Assembly (NCBI GenBank): GCA_002482885.1
Contig: DLGW01000009.1
Coordinates: forward strand, 70,007 to 134,006
Length of the DNA: 64,000 nt
Direction of reading: 5' to 3'
From: Flavobacteriaceae bacterium UBA7684
GTDB taxonomy: Bacteria > Bacteroidota > Bacteroidia > Flavobacteriales > Flavobacteriaceae
Positions 16,381 through 26,200 of the stretch are shown piece by piece. The notes below the pieces were generated by a model that was not told the DNA's origin, ran no database searches, and was given only the letters and a program-made list of their open reading frames with translations. Made by a program: the position numbers and the translations under genes. Each line of letters begins with the position of its first letter. Position 1 is the first letter of the stretch.

Positions 16381-18768
16381 TTATTCGTCTTTTAGAATAT
16401 CGCTTTCGTGTAGTTTAGATGTTTCCGTTGCTTCTTCTTTTTTATCTGCACAACACTCTTTTTTGCAATCGGCTAAACATGATGCAGCTTCTTCTGAACA
16501 ACAAGATTTTGAACAAGCATCTTCTTCGTGTCCGCAAGATTTAGCCTCTGCACAACATTCTACTTTATCTTTTGAGCAACACGACTCTTCTGCTGTGTGT
16601 CCACTTCCTAAAATAGGTGCAATCACCAAACCAATTAAACAAGTTAATTTAATTAAAATATTCATTGATGGTCCTGAAGTGTCTTTAAACGGATCACCAA
16701 CGGTATCACCGGTTACCGCTGCTTTATGCGCATCAGAACCTTTATAAGTCATTTCACCGTTAATCATTACCCCAGCTTCAAAAGATTTTTTAGCATTATC
16801 CCAAGCTCCTCCTGCATTATTTTGAAATACCGCCCAAAGCACGCCTGATACGGTTACACCAGCCATATAACCACCTAACATTTCAGCAATCAATAAATTA
16901 TCGTATCCTAACAACTTAGGCAATACCGCAATTAAAATCGGGAACCCAATGGTTAAAATTCCTGGCAACATCATTTCTCTTAAAGCAGCTTGTGTAGAAA
17001 TTTCAACGCATTTTCCATATTCAGGTTTACCTGTTCCTTCCATAATTCCTGGAATTTCTTTAAACTGACGACGTACTTCATATACCATATCCATAGCTGC
17101 TTTTCCTACAGAATTCATCGCTAAAGCAGAAAAAACGACAGGAATCATTCCTCCAATAAATAACATGGCTAATACAGGTGCTTTAAAAATATTAATCCCT
17201 TCAATACCTGTAAAAGTTACATAAGCGGCAAACAACGCCAAAGAAGTTAATGCCGCTGAAGCTATCGCAAAACCTTTTCCAGTAGCCGCGGTAGTGTTAC
17301 CAACTGAATCTAAAATATCGGTACGGGTACGCACTTCTTTTGGTAATTCACTCATTTCAGCTATTCCTCCTGCATTATCCGAAATAGGACCAAAAGCATC
17401 AATCGCTAATTGCATAGCTGTGGTAGCCATCATGGCTGAAGCCGCTAATGCCACTCCGTAAAATCCTGCTAAAGCATAAGAAGCCCAAATCGCTAAAGCA
17501 AAAATAATTACCGTTGGAAAAGTAGAAATCATACCTGTTGCCAATCCTGCAATTACGTTGGTTCCTGCTCCTGTAGATGATTTTTGAACAATTGCTAATA
17601 CGGGTTTTGTTCCTAATCCTGTGTAATATTCTGTTACTGACGAAATCACACCTCCTACAAATAAGCCTACCAATGATGCGTAAAACACGTTAATGGATGG
17701 AATATCTTGCAATCCTTCACCAAAAAACTCCATTTGCATGGTTTCTGGCAACATGTACTGAATTAAAAAATAACAAGCAATGGTGGTTAAAGCAATTGAA
17801 ACCCAGTTTCCTAAGTTTAAAGCTTTTTGTACTTGAGCTTCTTTTGCAGAATCTGAAGTAATTTTCACAAAAAAGGTTCCTACAATTGAAAAAACAATTC
17901 CAACACCAGCAATAGCCATTGGCAATAAAATAGGTCCGATACCTCCAAAAGCATCATCAATGCTTCCGCCCATGTCTTTAATTACGTAATTCCCTAACAC
18001 CATAGCGGCTAAAACTGTAGCTACATACGAACCAAATAAATCGGCTCCCATACCTGCTACATCACCCACATTATCACCCACATTATCGGCAATAGTTGCA
18101 GGATTACGCGGATCATCTTCAGGAATACCCGCTTCTACCTTTCCCACTAAATCAGCTCCTACGTCAGCTGCTTTGGTATAAATACCTCCACCAACTCTGG
18201 CAAACAAAGCAATAGATTCTGCTCCTAAAGAAAATCCTGCCAAAGTTTCCAACACAATAGTCATTTGATCAGTATTTGTCCAAACACCTCCCATAAAATA
18301 ATTATAGAATACAATGAAGAATCCTGTTAAGCCTAATACAGCCAAACCAGCCACACCTAATCCCATTACTGTACCTCCGCCAAAAGAAACTTTTAGAGCT
18401 TGTGGCAAACTAGTACGTGCTGCTTGCGTAGTTCTTACATTAGTTTTGGTAGCGATTTTCATTCCCATGTTTCCTGCCAAAGCCGAAAAGAAGGCACCAA
18501 AAACAAAAGCCACTACAATTAAAATATGTGTAGTAGGCACAAAATAAGAAATCGCCGCAAGGGCGATACTGGCAATTACTACAAAAATGGCTAACAAGCG
18601 GTACTCTGCTTTTAAAAAGGCCAAAGCCCCTTCATAAATATAATCTGAAATTTCTTTCATTTTTCCGTCGCCGGCATCCTGTTTTAGTACCCATGAACGT
18701 TTAATCCACATGAACACCAAACCTACCACCGAAAGAACAAGTGGTAAATAAATCATATTTGAATCCAT
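16381..18768 (-). CDS. hppA: Membrane-bound ion-pumping pyrophosphatase
   Basis: A 795-residue, multi-helix integral membrane pyrophosphatase that couples PPi hydrolysis to H+ and/or Na+ export. Visible motifs are GGGIYTKAADVGADLVGKVE and DDPRNPATIADNVGDNVGD (about 190-232), DNAGGIAEM, and GNTTAATGKG near residue 490. The alanine in GNTTAA is the mark of K+-dependent enzymes, which include the Na+-pumping ones, so a Na+ pump is possible but unproven. After the last helix (GLVIAPILG, about 715-723) comes an unusual cytoplasmic or periplasmic tail of about 70 residues with 12 cysteines, several as CC pairs. The soluble pyrophosphatase lies upstream. Confidence 0.95.
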   Translation of the reverse strand: MDSNMIYLPLVLSVVGLVFMWIKRSWVLKQDAGDGKMKEISDYIYEGALAFLKAEYRLLAIFVVIASIALAAISYFVPTTHILIVVAFVFGAFFSALAGNMGMKIATKTNVRTTQAARTSLPQALKVSFGGGTVMGLGVAGLAVLGLTGFFIVFYNYFMGGVWTNTDQMTIVLETLAGFSLGAESIALFARVGGGIYTKAADVGADLVGKVEAGIPEDDPRNPATIADNVGDNVGDVAGMGADLFGSYVATVLAAMVLGNYVIKDMGGSIDDAFGGIGPILLPMAIAGVGIVFSIVGTFFVKITSDSAKEAQVQKALNLGNWVSIALTTIACYFLIQYMLPETMQMEFFGEGLQDIPSINVFYASLVGLFVGGVISSVTEYYTGLGTKPVLAIVQKSSTGAGTNVIAGLATGMISTFPTVIIFALAIWASYALAGFYGVALAASAMMATTAMQLAIDAFGPISDNAGGIAEMSELPKEVRTRTDILDSVGNTTAATGKGFAIASAALTSLALFAAYVTFTGIEGINIFKAPVLAMLFIGGMIPVVFSALAMNSVGKAAMDMVYEVRRQFKEIPGIMEGTGKPEYGKCVEISTQAALREMMLPGILTIGFPILIAVLPKLLGYDNLLIAEMLGGYMAGVTVSGVLWAVFQNNAGGAWDNAKKSFEAGVMINGEMTYKGSDAHKAAVTGDTVGDPFKDTSGPSMNILIKLTCLIGLVIAPILGSGHTAEESCCSKDKVECCAEAKSCGHEEDACSKSCCSEEAASCLADCKKECCADKKEEATETSKLHESDILKDE

Positions 18769-18821
18769 AACATATTAAGTTTAGTTAATTGCTTATAAAA
18801 GTAACTAAACCTGTATAAATA

Positions 18822-18857
18822 AAAAAGCAATGCACCGACTAAGATGCATTGCTTTTT
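18822..18857 (-). terminator. ppa terminator
   Basis: A 13-bp stem (18822-18834 with 18845-18857) and a 10-base loop, 25 bp after the ppa stop on the minus strand, with a T run in that direction. Confidence 0.75.
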
Positions 18858-18882
18858 AACATTTTTTTAATCTTAATTTTTA

Positions 18883-19407
18883 TTATTTGATACTGAACAA
18901 TCCTGCTGGTTTGTTTTCGATTTGTTCAAAACGCTCAGTGCACTCATCTAAGATTCGGTGTGCCTCGTGCACATCTCCCCAACCTTCTACATCTACTTTT
19001 TTATGTTCTAAGTCTTTGTACACCTGAAAGAAATGCTCTATTTCTTTCAACAAATGAGAATTCATATCCGACAAATCATTTAACTTATTCCATATAGGGT
19101 CAGAAACTGGTACACAAACCACTTTTTCATCTGGGCCTTTATCATCTGCCATATGGAATACACCAATGGCTTTTACTTCCATTACACAACCTGGAAAAGT
19201 AGGTTCAGTAACCAAAACCAGCACATCTAATGGATCCCCGTCCAAAGCTAAAGTTTCTGGAATAAACCCATAATCCGCTGGGTACATCATCGAAGAGAAT
19301 AACATTCTATCGTAACGTATTTTCTTCAATTCAAAATCGTATTCGTATTTGTTTCTACTTCCTTTCGGAATTTCAATTAATACATCAAAAGTTCTTTTTG
19401 CAGTCAT
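18883..19407 (-). CDS. ppa: Soluble inorganic pyrophosphatase
   Basis: A 174-residue family I pyrophosphatase that hydrolyses PPi to phosphate in the cytoplasm. It shows the substrate-binding RNKYEYDFELKKIRYDR (about 18-34), MMYPADYGFIPETLALDGDPLDVLVL (about 41-66) with the Asp cluster DGDPLDVL that binds Mg2+, and GDVHEAHRIL near 143. The length and motifs are standard. It lies just upstream of the membrane pyrophosphatase but is separated from it by a terminator, so the two are expressed separately. A good -7 element lies at 19427-19434. Confidence 0.96.
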   Translation of the reverse strand: MTAKRTFDVLIEIPKGSRNKYEYDFELKKIRYDRMLFSSMMYPADYGFIPETLALDGDPLDVLVLVTEPTFPGCVMEVKAIGVFHMADDKGPDEKVVCVPVSDPIWNKLNDLSDMNSHLLKEIEHFFQVYKDLEHKKVDVEGWGDVHEAHRILDECTERFEQIENKPAGLFSIK

Positions 19408-19426
19408 TGTTTTATTTATTAGGCTG

Positions 19427-19434
19427 CAAAACTA
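19427..19434 (-). promoter_or_regulatory. ppa promoter -7 element
   Basis: TAGTTTTG on the minus strand matches TAnnTTTG, 19 bp before the ppa start codon. The nearest TTG (19461-19459) is 24 bases further, slightly long for the -33 element. Confidence 0.45.
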
Positions 19435-19467
19435 AAAAATAAAATAAAATAAACCACTCAACAACAA

Positions 19468-20646
19468 TTATTTGAATGCAGATATTCCTGTAATATCCAT
19501 TCCTGTAATTAATAAGTGAATATCGTGGGTTCCTTCGTAGGTAATTACCGATTCTAAATTCATCATATGTCGCATAATCGAGTAGTCTCCGGTAATTCCC
19601 ATGGCTCCTAAAATCTGACGAGCTTCTCTGGCGATTTGAGCCGCCATTTGCACATTGTTTCGCTTAGCCATAGATATTTGTGCAGAAGTAGCTCTTCCTT
19701 CTTCCTTTAATACGCCTAAACGCCAGGTTAGCAGTTGGGCTTTGGTAATTTCTGTAATCATTTCGGCTAACTTTTTTTGCTGTAATTGAGTTCCCGCAAT
19801 AGGTTTATCAAATTGGATTCGCTCTTTAGCATATTGTAATGCAGTTTCATAACAATCCATTGCTGCGCCTAAAGCTCCCCAAGCAATTCCGTATCGGGCA
19901 GAGTCCAAGCAGGCTAAAGGCGCACCCAAACCTGATTTTAAGGGCAATATGTTTTTTTTAGGAACACGAACATTATTAAAGATTAATTCTCCGGTAGCCG
20001 AAGCTCTTAAAGACCATTTTTGATGTGTTTCTGGAGTTGAAAAACCTTCCATACCTCTTTCTACAATTAAACCATGAATGCGCTGACTTTCATCTTTAGC
20101 CCAAACTATGGCTATATCCGCAAAAGGTGCATTAGATATCCACATTTTAGCACCATTTAAAATCACAAAATCGCCATCGTCTTTAAAATGAGTAATCATA
20201 GAGGAAGGGTCAGAACCGTGATTAGGCTCTGTTAATCCAAAACAGCCCACCATTTTACCCGATGCCAACAAGGGTAAATATTTTTGTTTTTGTGCTTCGC
20301 TTCCGAATTTCCAAATCGGATACATCACTAAAGAAGATTGTACAGAAGCTGTGGAACGAATTCCCGAATCGCCACGCTCAATTTCTTGCATAATTAAACC
20401 ATAACTGATTTGATCTAAGCCGGCGCCACCATATTCTTGTGGAATATACGGGCCAAACGCCCCAACATCTGCCAAACCACTAATTAAATGTTTTGGAAAT
20501 TCCGCTTTTTGAGCATAATCCTCGATGATCGGAGACACTTCTTTTTTTACCCAATCCCGAACGGTATTGCGTACCAATAAGTGCTCTTTGGTGAATAATT
20601 CATCGGTAAGATAATAATCCGGAGATTGAAAAGTATCGGCGCGCAT
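19468..20646 (-). CDS. Acyl-CoA dehydrogenase, glutaryl-CoA dehydrogenase type
   Basis: A 392-residue flavoenzyme. The three-domain acyl-CoA dehydrogenase fold is seen in FGPYIPQEYGGAGLDQISYGL (about 63-83), the FAD-binding CFGLTEPNHGSDPSSM (about 135-150), MWISNAPFADIAIVWAKDE and the C-terminal LGAMGITGDYSIMRHMMNLESVITYEGTHDIH. The catalytic base is the Glu of YEGTHDIH near 375, the glutaryl-CoA dehydrogenase position. The long, charged N-terminus and this Glu site favour glutaryl-CoA dehydrogenase (lysine/tryptophan degradation to crotonyl-CoA) over short-chain enzymes. It is monocistronic. Substrate assignment is by family resemblance only. Confidence 0.85.
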   Translation of the reverse strand: MRADTFQSPDYYLTDELFTKEHLLVRNTVRDWVKKEVSPIIEDYAQKAEFPKHLISGLADVGAFGPYIPQEYGGAGLDQISYGLIMQEIERGDSGIRSTASVQSSLVMYPIWKFGSEAQKQKYLPLLASGKMVGCFGLTEPNHGSDPSSMITHFKDDGDFVILNGAKMWISNAPFADIAIVWAKDESQRIHGLIVERGMEGFSTPETHQKWSLRASATGELIFNNVRVPKKNILPLKSGLGAPLACLDSARYGIAWGALGAAMDCYETALQYAKERIQFDKPIAGTQLQQKKLAEMITEITKAQLLTWRLGVLKEEGRATSAQISMAKRNNVQMAAQIAREARQILGAMGITGDYSIMRHMMNLESVITYEGTHDIHLLITGMDITGISAFK

Positions 20647-20709
20647 ATATCTAAAATTTTAGAGTATGCTTATAAAAATACAGAAATTAAAAATGCTAAA
20701 AAAGACGAC

Positions 20710-21435
20710 TTATAGATTTAAATAAAAATCTTTTACCAAAACGGCAAATTCTGGTGTATAAACATGCCTATCCACTTCTAAAATCAATTCGTCTAGAACA
20801 CATTCAGGCGATGTGTTTTTTTGAAATAAAAATAAACTGCGTTTGATTTTGGATGACACCGTTCCTTTTACTCGAGTAATTTTTTTGGGAAATAATTGAA
20901 ATTCGCTAGCCAGTTGTATGATTTTTTCTTCTTCAGAATAAGGAATAATCAAACTAAAATATCCTTCCGGATTTAACAATAACGAGGCACCCTCTAATAA
21001 ATCCTCGAAAGGCAAGAAATCATTAAATCGAGCTTGAATTCTTTCTTCAGAAACACCCGAATCAGAGATCATTCCTTCAAAAAAAGGAGGGTTAGAAATG
21101 ATTAAATCATAACATTCTTCGTCCTCATACAATTCTCCGACTAATTCCTGAAAACTAGCATGATAACAAAAAAGCCTGTCGTTCCATGGGCTGTTTTCAA
21201 AATTACTCACACATTGTTCAAAGGCTTCTTCATCTACCTCAACGGCATCTATTTGCAAAGCATCAGTTCTTTGAGCCAACATCAAAGAAATAAGCCCTGA
21301 ACCTGCGCCTACATCCAACACACGATTCGGACGAAAATCTACAGGAGTCCAAGCGCCCAACAAAACGCCATCGGTACCCACCTTCATTGCACAACGGTCG
21401 TGAGCTACTTGAAAATTTTTAAACTGAAAAATCAT
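20710..21435 (-). CDS. trmN6: tRNA1(Val) adenine(37)-N6-methyltransferase
   Basis: A 241-residue SAM-dependent methyltransferase. Motif I is VLDVGAGSGLISLMLAQR (about 39-56), the acidic motif is IDAVEVDEEAFEQ, and the adenine-N6 motif IV is IISNPPFFEG (about 127-136). NPPF, the short length and the FQFKNFQVAHDRCAMKVGTDGVLLGAW opening are those of the YfiC/TrmN6 family, which methylates A37 of tRNA-Val. It lies 5 bp after rimM, giving an rpsP-rimM-trmN6 operon devoted to ribosome and tRNA maturation. Confidence 0.9.
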   Translation of the reverse strand: MIFQFKNFQVAHDRCAMKVGTDGVLLGAWTPVDFRPNRVLDVGAGSGLISLMLAQRTDALQIDAVEVDEEAFEQCVSNFENSPWNDRLFCYHASFQELVGELYEDEECYDLIISNPPFFEGMISDSGVSEERIQARFNDFLPFEDLLEGASLLLNPEGYFSLIIPYSEEEKIIQLASEFQLFPKKITRVKGTVSSKIKRSLFLFQKNTSPECVLDELILEVDRHVYTPEFAVLVKDFYLNL

Positions 21436-21440
21436 TGATA

Positions 21441-21965
21441 TTAAAGAAACATATCAATTAAACCTTCGGGAGTATTAAAGGTAAATGTTTGATTGGCTCG
21501 ATCTACTTTAACAATAAAATCATCAATTAAAGGAATTAAAATTTCTTTGCCTTGATTATCTATTTGAATTAAAGGCTGGGCTGCATTTTCTTTAACCGCA
21601 GTAATAATTCCAAAATCGCCTTTATTTAAATCAACCGCTTTAAAACCAATAATTTCGTGATAATAAAATCGATTTCCTTCTAGTTTAGGCAATAAACTAA
21701 GTGGTAAAAACAAATGCTTACCGATGAGTTCATCGGCTTCTTCCTCGTTATTTACATCTTCAAAACGAACTCTAAGCAAGTCGCTTTTATGTAGTTTACT
21801 TTGTAAAATAAAATATGGAACCAAGTTTTTGTTTACTTCAACAAAAACTGATTCCATATTTTCATATAATTCGGGTTCGTCTGTATCTAATTTGATTAAC
21901 AGCTCCCCTTTAAAACTAAATTTTGATACGATTTTGCCTAAATAGAAACAATCTTCTTTACGCAT
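21441..21965 (-). CDS. rimM: Ribosome maturation factor RimM
   Basis: A 174-residue protein needed for late 30S assembly; it binds S19 near helix 33b. The N-terminal RimM beta-barrel begins CFYLGKIVSKFSFKGELLIK. The C-terminal PRC barrel includes YYHEIIGFKAVDLNKGDFGIITAVKENAAQPLIQI and ILIPLIDDFIVKVD. The start was set at ATG 21965; a TTG one codon upstream (21968) is less likely. The rpsP stop lies 10 bp upstream, the usual rpsP-rimM linkage. Confidence 0.93.
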   Translation of the reverse strand: MRKEDCFYLGKIVSKFSFKGELLIKLDTDEPELYENMESVFVEVNKNLVPYFILQSKLHKSDLLRVRFEDVNNEEEADELIGKHLFLPLSLLPKLEGNRFYYHEIIGFKAVDLNKGDFGIITAVKENAAQPLIQIDNQGKEILIPLIDDFIVKVDRANQTFTFNTPEGLIDMFL

Positions 21966-21974
21966 CAATCAAAA

Positions 21975-22526
21975 TTAAGCTTCTGTCTCTTCACTAGTTT
22001 GTTCCGCAACTGGAGCTTCTACTGATTCCTCAGCAACTTCAGCAACTGGCTCAGCAGCTTGAGCAGCTTCTAACTCAGCTTGTTTTGCAGCTTCTTTTCT
22101 TTTTTGATTTACTTCTTTTTCAGCAGCTAAAGCTTTTGCTTTTGCATCTGCATCTGCTTTAGATAAACCAGATTTTTTAGCATCTACTTTAGAAGATTTT
22201 TCCTCTAACCAAGCGGCTAATTTAGCATCTGCTTGTTCTTGAGTAATTGCTCCTTTATTAACACCAATTTCTAAGTGGTGTTTTAACAACGCTCCTTTGT
22301 AAGATAAAATAGCCTTAGCTGTATCTGTAGGTTGCGCTCCATTGTGAAGCCATTTAGTAGCACTATCTAAATCTAATTCGATAGTTGCAGGATTGGTGTT
22401 TGGATTGTAAGTTCCAATTTTTTCCAAGAATTTACCATCTCTTTTAGAGCGTGCATCTGCTGCTACTACCCAATAGAAAGGTTTGTTTTTTTTACCGTGT
22501 CTTTGTAATCTGATTTTTACAGGCAT
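21975..22526 (-). CDS. rpsP: 30S ribosomal protein S16 with long C-terminal tail
   Basis: A 183-residue protein. The first ~85 residues are ordinary S16: MPVKIRLQRHGKKNKPFYWVV, DARSKRDGKFLEKIGTYNP and TKWLHNGAQPTDTAKAIL. E. coli S16 ends here at 82 residues. The remaining ~95 residues are a Lys/Ala-rich then Ala/Glu/Val-rich low-complexity tail. Comparable tails are usual in Bacteroidetes S16; their role on the ribosome is not known. It is the first gene of rpsP-rimM-trmN6. A TATATTTG -7 element and a G+C-rich leader hairpin lie upstream. Confidence 0.96.
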   Translation of the reverse strand: MPVKIRLQRHGKKNKPFYWVVAADARSKRDGKFLEKIGTYNPNTNPATIELDLDSATKWLHNGAQPTDTAKAILSYKGALLKHHLEIGVNKGAITQEQADAKLAAWLEEKSSKVDAKKSGLSKADADAKAKALAAEKEVNQKRKEAAKQAELEAAQAAEPVAEVAEESVEAPVAEQTSEETEA

Positions 22527-22545
22527 AATCTTATAGATTTTAGTT

Positions 22546-22560
22546 GGGGTACCCGACCCC
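22546..22560 (-). promoter_or_regulatory. G+C-rich hairpin in the rpsP leader
   Basis: GGGGT (22546-22550) pairs with ACCCC (22556-22560). It stands out in an A+T-rich leader, 20 bp before the rpsP start. It could be a binding site for a ribosomal protein or simply a leader stem; the sequence does not decide. Confidence 0.35.
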
Positions 22561-22576
22561 TGTTAAATTAAGTTTG

Positions 22577-22584
22577 CAAATATA
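22577..22584 (-). promoter_or_regulatory. rpsP operon promoter -7 element
   Basis: TATATTTG on the minus strand matches TAnnTTTG. No clear TTG is seen at -33. It predicts a leader of about 45 bases containing the hairpin at 22546-22560. Confidence 0.5.
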
Positions 22585-22677
22585 TAAAAGTTTTCATTAG
22601 TTTGTAATAATCTAAAAAATGTTTTCTTTTAGTATTATTGTCTTTTATTAAACTGTATTTTTATAGAAACCCTATAC

Positions 22678-23160
22678 ATGAAAAAGTTATTCTTACTACT
22701 TACAATTGTTCTAACCAGTTTAACCTTTAATTCTTGTAATCAGGAAATATTTTTTAGAGACCCAGCAATGCAAGGATCTTTTCAGGATCGATTTTGGTTA
22801 ACCGACAATGTTAGGGTATATACTCAAGATGGCGGGTTTTTTATAGAAGGTATCAGAGGAAACGAAACCATTACTTTAAGAACAACTTCACTAACCAAAC
22901 AAAGATATCCTTTTGGCACAAGCAATTCTAAAACCGCTACTTACACACTCAAACTAGGGGAGGATGAGTTTTTAGTTTATGATACTGGCCTTAAACACGG
23001 TAGTGGGTCTGTATTAATCACCGACTATAACGATGAAGCCCAAACTGTTTCAGGAAAATTTGAATTTGAAGCCATTAACAAAAATCCATTAGATACTATT
23101 AATGCCCCAAAAGTAGTTTTAGAAAAAGGAGAATTTTATAACGTGCCTATTTATAAATAA
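22678..23160 (+). CDS. Predicted lipoprotein of unknown function
   Basis: A 160-residue protein with a lipoprotein signal peptide (KKLFLLLTIVLTSLTFNSC, Cys20). No known domain is recognised. The mature part is mostly predicted beta strand and rich in Thr, Asn and Gly, and the local patterns YTLKLGEDEFLVYD and GSGSVLITDYNDEAQTVSGKFEFEA recall Bacteroidetes lipoproteins of the DUF6252 type, but this resemblance is weak. It is probably in the outer membrane or facing the periplasm. It is monocistronic, with a terminator after it and dnaE next on the same strand. Confidence 0.75.
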   Translation: MKKLFLLLTIVLTSLTFNSCNQEIFFRDPAMQGSFQDRFWLTDNVRVYTQDGGFFIEGIRGNETITLRTTSLTKQRYPFGTSNSKTATYTLKLGEDEFLVYDTGLKHGSGSVLITDYNDEAQTVSGKFEFEAINKNPLDTINAPKVVLEKGEFYNVPIYK

Positions 23161-23192
23161 AATACAACCAAATAATCCTACACTTTAAAATC

Positions 23193-23217
23193 AACCACCC
23201 TACAAGGTGGTTTTTTT
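23193..23217 (+). terminator. Terminator after the lipoprotein gene
   Basis: A 7-bp stem (AACCACC 23193-23199 with GGTGGTT 23206-23212) and a 6-base loop, followed by T tract to 23217. Confidence 0.75.
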
Positions 23218-23254
23218 GTTGATAAATATTTCTTAAATCAGCAATCAAAAAAAG

Positions 23255-23262
23255 TATTTTTG
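23255..23262 (+). promoter_or_regulatory. dnaE promoter -7 element
   Basis: TATTTTTG matches TAnnTTTG, 26 bp before the dnaE ATG. No TTG lies at the proper -33 distance. Confidence 0.4.
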
Positions 23263-23288
23263 AAATTCATAAATAAGCTTTTAAAGCC

Positions 23289-26200
23289 ATGTATATTATT
23301 TTCGACACCGAAACCACTGGATTACCTAAACGTTGGAATGCGCCCATAACCGACACGGACAACTGGCCTAGGTGTGTGCAAATCGCATGGCAATTGCATG
23401 ATGACATGGGTAATCTTTTGGAACATCAAGATTATTTGATTCGTCCAGAAGGCTTTAACATACCTTACGATGCCGAAAGAATCCACGGAATATCGACAGA
23501 ATTAGCACAAGAACAAGGTTTAGCATTACCTGATGTTTTAGAATTATTCAACATTGCTTTAAACAAGGCAAAGTTTATTGTTGGACAAAATATAGGTTTC
23601 GATTTAAATATTATGGGGTGTGAATTCCATAGAGCGGAAGTAAAAACTCCTTTATTAGAAAAACCCATATTAGATACTTGTACCGAAGTAACTGCTGAAC
23701 TTTTAAAATTACCCGGAGGTAGAGGCGGGAAATTCAAACTCCCTACCCTAACCGAATTACACGAATATTTATTTCAAGAAAAATTTGCAGAAGCCCACAA
23801 CGCAACAGCCGACGTAGAAGCTACCACCCGTTGCTTTTTTGAATTGATTCGAAAAGAAGTTTTTACCAAAGAAGAATTAAAAGTTTCTTCTGACTATTTT
23901 ACTAATTTTCAAAAAACAAACCCCAATATTTTTCCATTAATTGGATTAAAACACCTTAATTTAAAACAGGCTTCCGAAAAAATCAGAAGTCAGAAAAATG
24001 AAGATATTACCCCTGCTATTTCTACAGCAATTAGCGAAGAACTTGAAAGTGCTATTTTTGCGCATTTACACAACCACAGCCAATTCTCGGTTTTACAATC
24101 TACCATATCTATTAACGATTTAGTTAAAAGAACCGCTGCTTTAAAAATGCCTGCCGTTGCACTAACCGACCACGGAAACATGATGGGCGCGTTTCATTTT
24201 GTATCTGCGGTAATCAACCATAATAAAGCTGCCGAAACTAAAAACAAACAGGCTTTAGAAAATAACGAAATACCTACTGAAACGGTTATTAAACCCATTT
24301 TGGGCTGTGAATTTTTTGTTTGCGAAAATCATTTAGATAAAACCAGAAAAGACAATGGACATCAAATCGTATTGTTAGCTAAAAACAAAAAAGGATATCA
24401 CAATTTGGCCAAAATGGCATCTATAGCCTACACCAAAGGTTTTTATTATGTCCCAAGAATTGACAGATCCATTATAGAACAATACAAAGATGATTTAATT
24501 GTTTTATCGGGAAATCTTTACGGAGAAATCCCTAATAAAATCCTAAACATAGGAGAAAATCAAGCCGAAGAATCCTTACTGTGGTGGAAATCAACATTTA
24601 AAGATGATTTTTATATTGAACTCATGCGTCATGGACAAGACGATGAAAATAATGTGAATCCTAGTTTGATTAAACTGGCTAAAAAACATCAAGTAAAAAT
24701 CATTGCCACCAACAATACCTATTACATCAATAAAGAAAATGCCAATGCGCATGATATTCTATTATGTGTAAAAGAAGGTGAAAAACAATCCACACCCATT
24801 GGACGCGGCAGAGGATTTAGATATGGTTTTCCGAACAAAGAATACTACTATAAATCGGCAGAAGAAATGAAAACTTTGTTTGCCGACTTACCAGAAGCCA
24901 TCATTAATGTTCAAGAAATTATTGATAAAGTAGAAACCTATTCGTTGTATCGTGATGTTTTACTTCCCAAGTTTGCCATTCCAGAAGAATTTCTTAATCC
25001 AGATGATGCTACTGATGGCGGTGTAAGAGGTGAAAATGCCTATTTACGTCATTTAACCATGCTAGGTGCACAAAAACGTTATGGCGAAATCACATTAGAA
25101 ATTCAAGAGCGATTGGATTTTGAATTGTTAACAATTTCCAACTCAGGTTATCCAGGTTATTTCTTGATTGTGCAAGACTTCATTGCCGAAGCCAGAAAAA
25201 TGGGCGTTTCCGTAGGGCCAGGAAGGGGTTCCGCAGCAGGAAGCGCTGTAGCCTATTGTTTAGGAATTACCAATATAGACCCCATTAAATACGACTTGCT
25301 TTTTGAAAGATTTCTAAATCCAGACCGTGTTTCCATGCCCGATATTGATATTGATTTTGATGATGAAGGTAGAGGCCGAGTGATGGATTACGTGATTCAA
25401 AAATACGGTTCCAATCAGGTGGCTCAAATTATAACTTATGGTAAAATGGCTGCCAAATCAGCCATCAGAGACACTGCAAGGGTGCTGGATTTACCATTGT
25501 TTGAAGCCGACAGACTAGCCAAGTTATTACCAGGTATGTTACCTTCTAAATGGAATTTAGCCCGATTTTTATCAGAAGACGAATCCGAAGTAAAAAAAGT
25601 ATTGCGTTCCGAAGAATTTGACCATATTAAAGAATTCATCAATATTTCTAAAGAAGGTAATTTAGCTTCCGAAACCATTCTGCAAGCCAAAGTACTAGAA
25701 GGTTCTTTAAGAAACACCGGAATTCATGCCTGCGGAGTAATTATTACCCCAGACGACATCACCAATTTTGTACCCGTAACCATTGCCAAAGATTCCGATT
25801 TATATGTAACCCAGTTCGACAACTCGGTTGCAGAAAGTGCTGGACTTTTAAAAATGGACTTTTTAGGATTAAAAACTTTAACCCTAATCAAAGACACGGT
25901 TAAATTAGTAAAGTACAGAACAGGAATAGAATTAGACCCAGATAATTTTCCCATTGACGACACTAAAACCTACGAACTTTTCCAAAGAGGAGAAACCGTA
26001 GGGATTTTCCAATACGAGTCACCTGGCATGCAAAAATACATGAAGGAATTAAAACCTACTGTTTTTGCAGATTTAATTGCCATGAATGCCTTATACAGAC
26101 CAGGCCCTTTGGAATACATTCCGTCGTTTGTTAGAAGAAAAAACGGAGAAGAACCCATCACCTACGACATTGACGCCTGCCAGGAATACTTACAAGAAAC

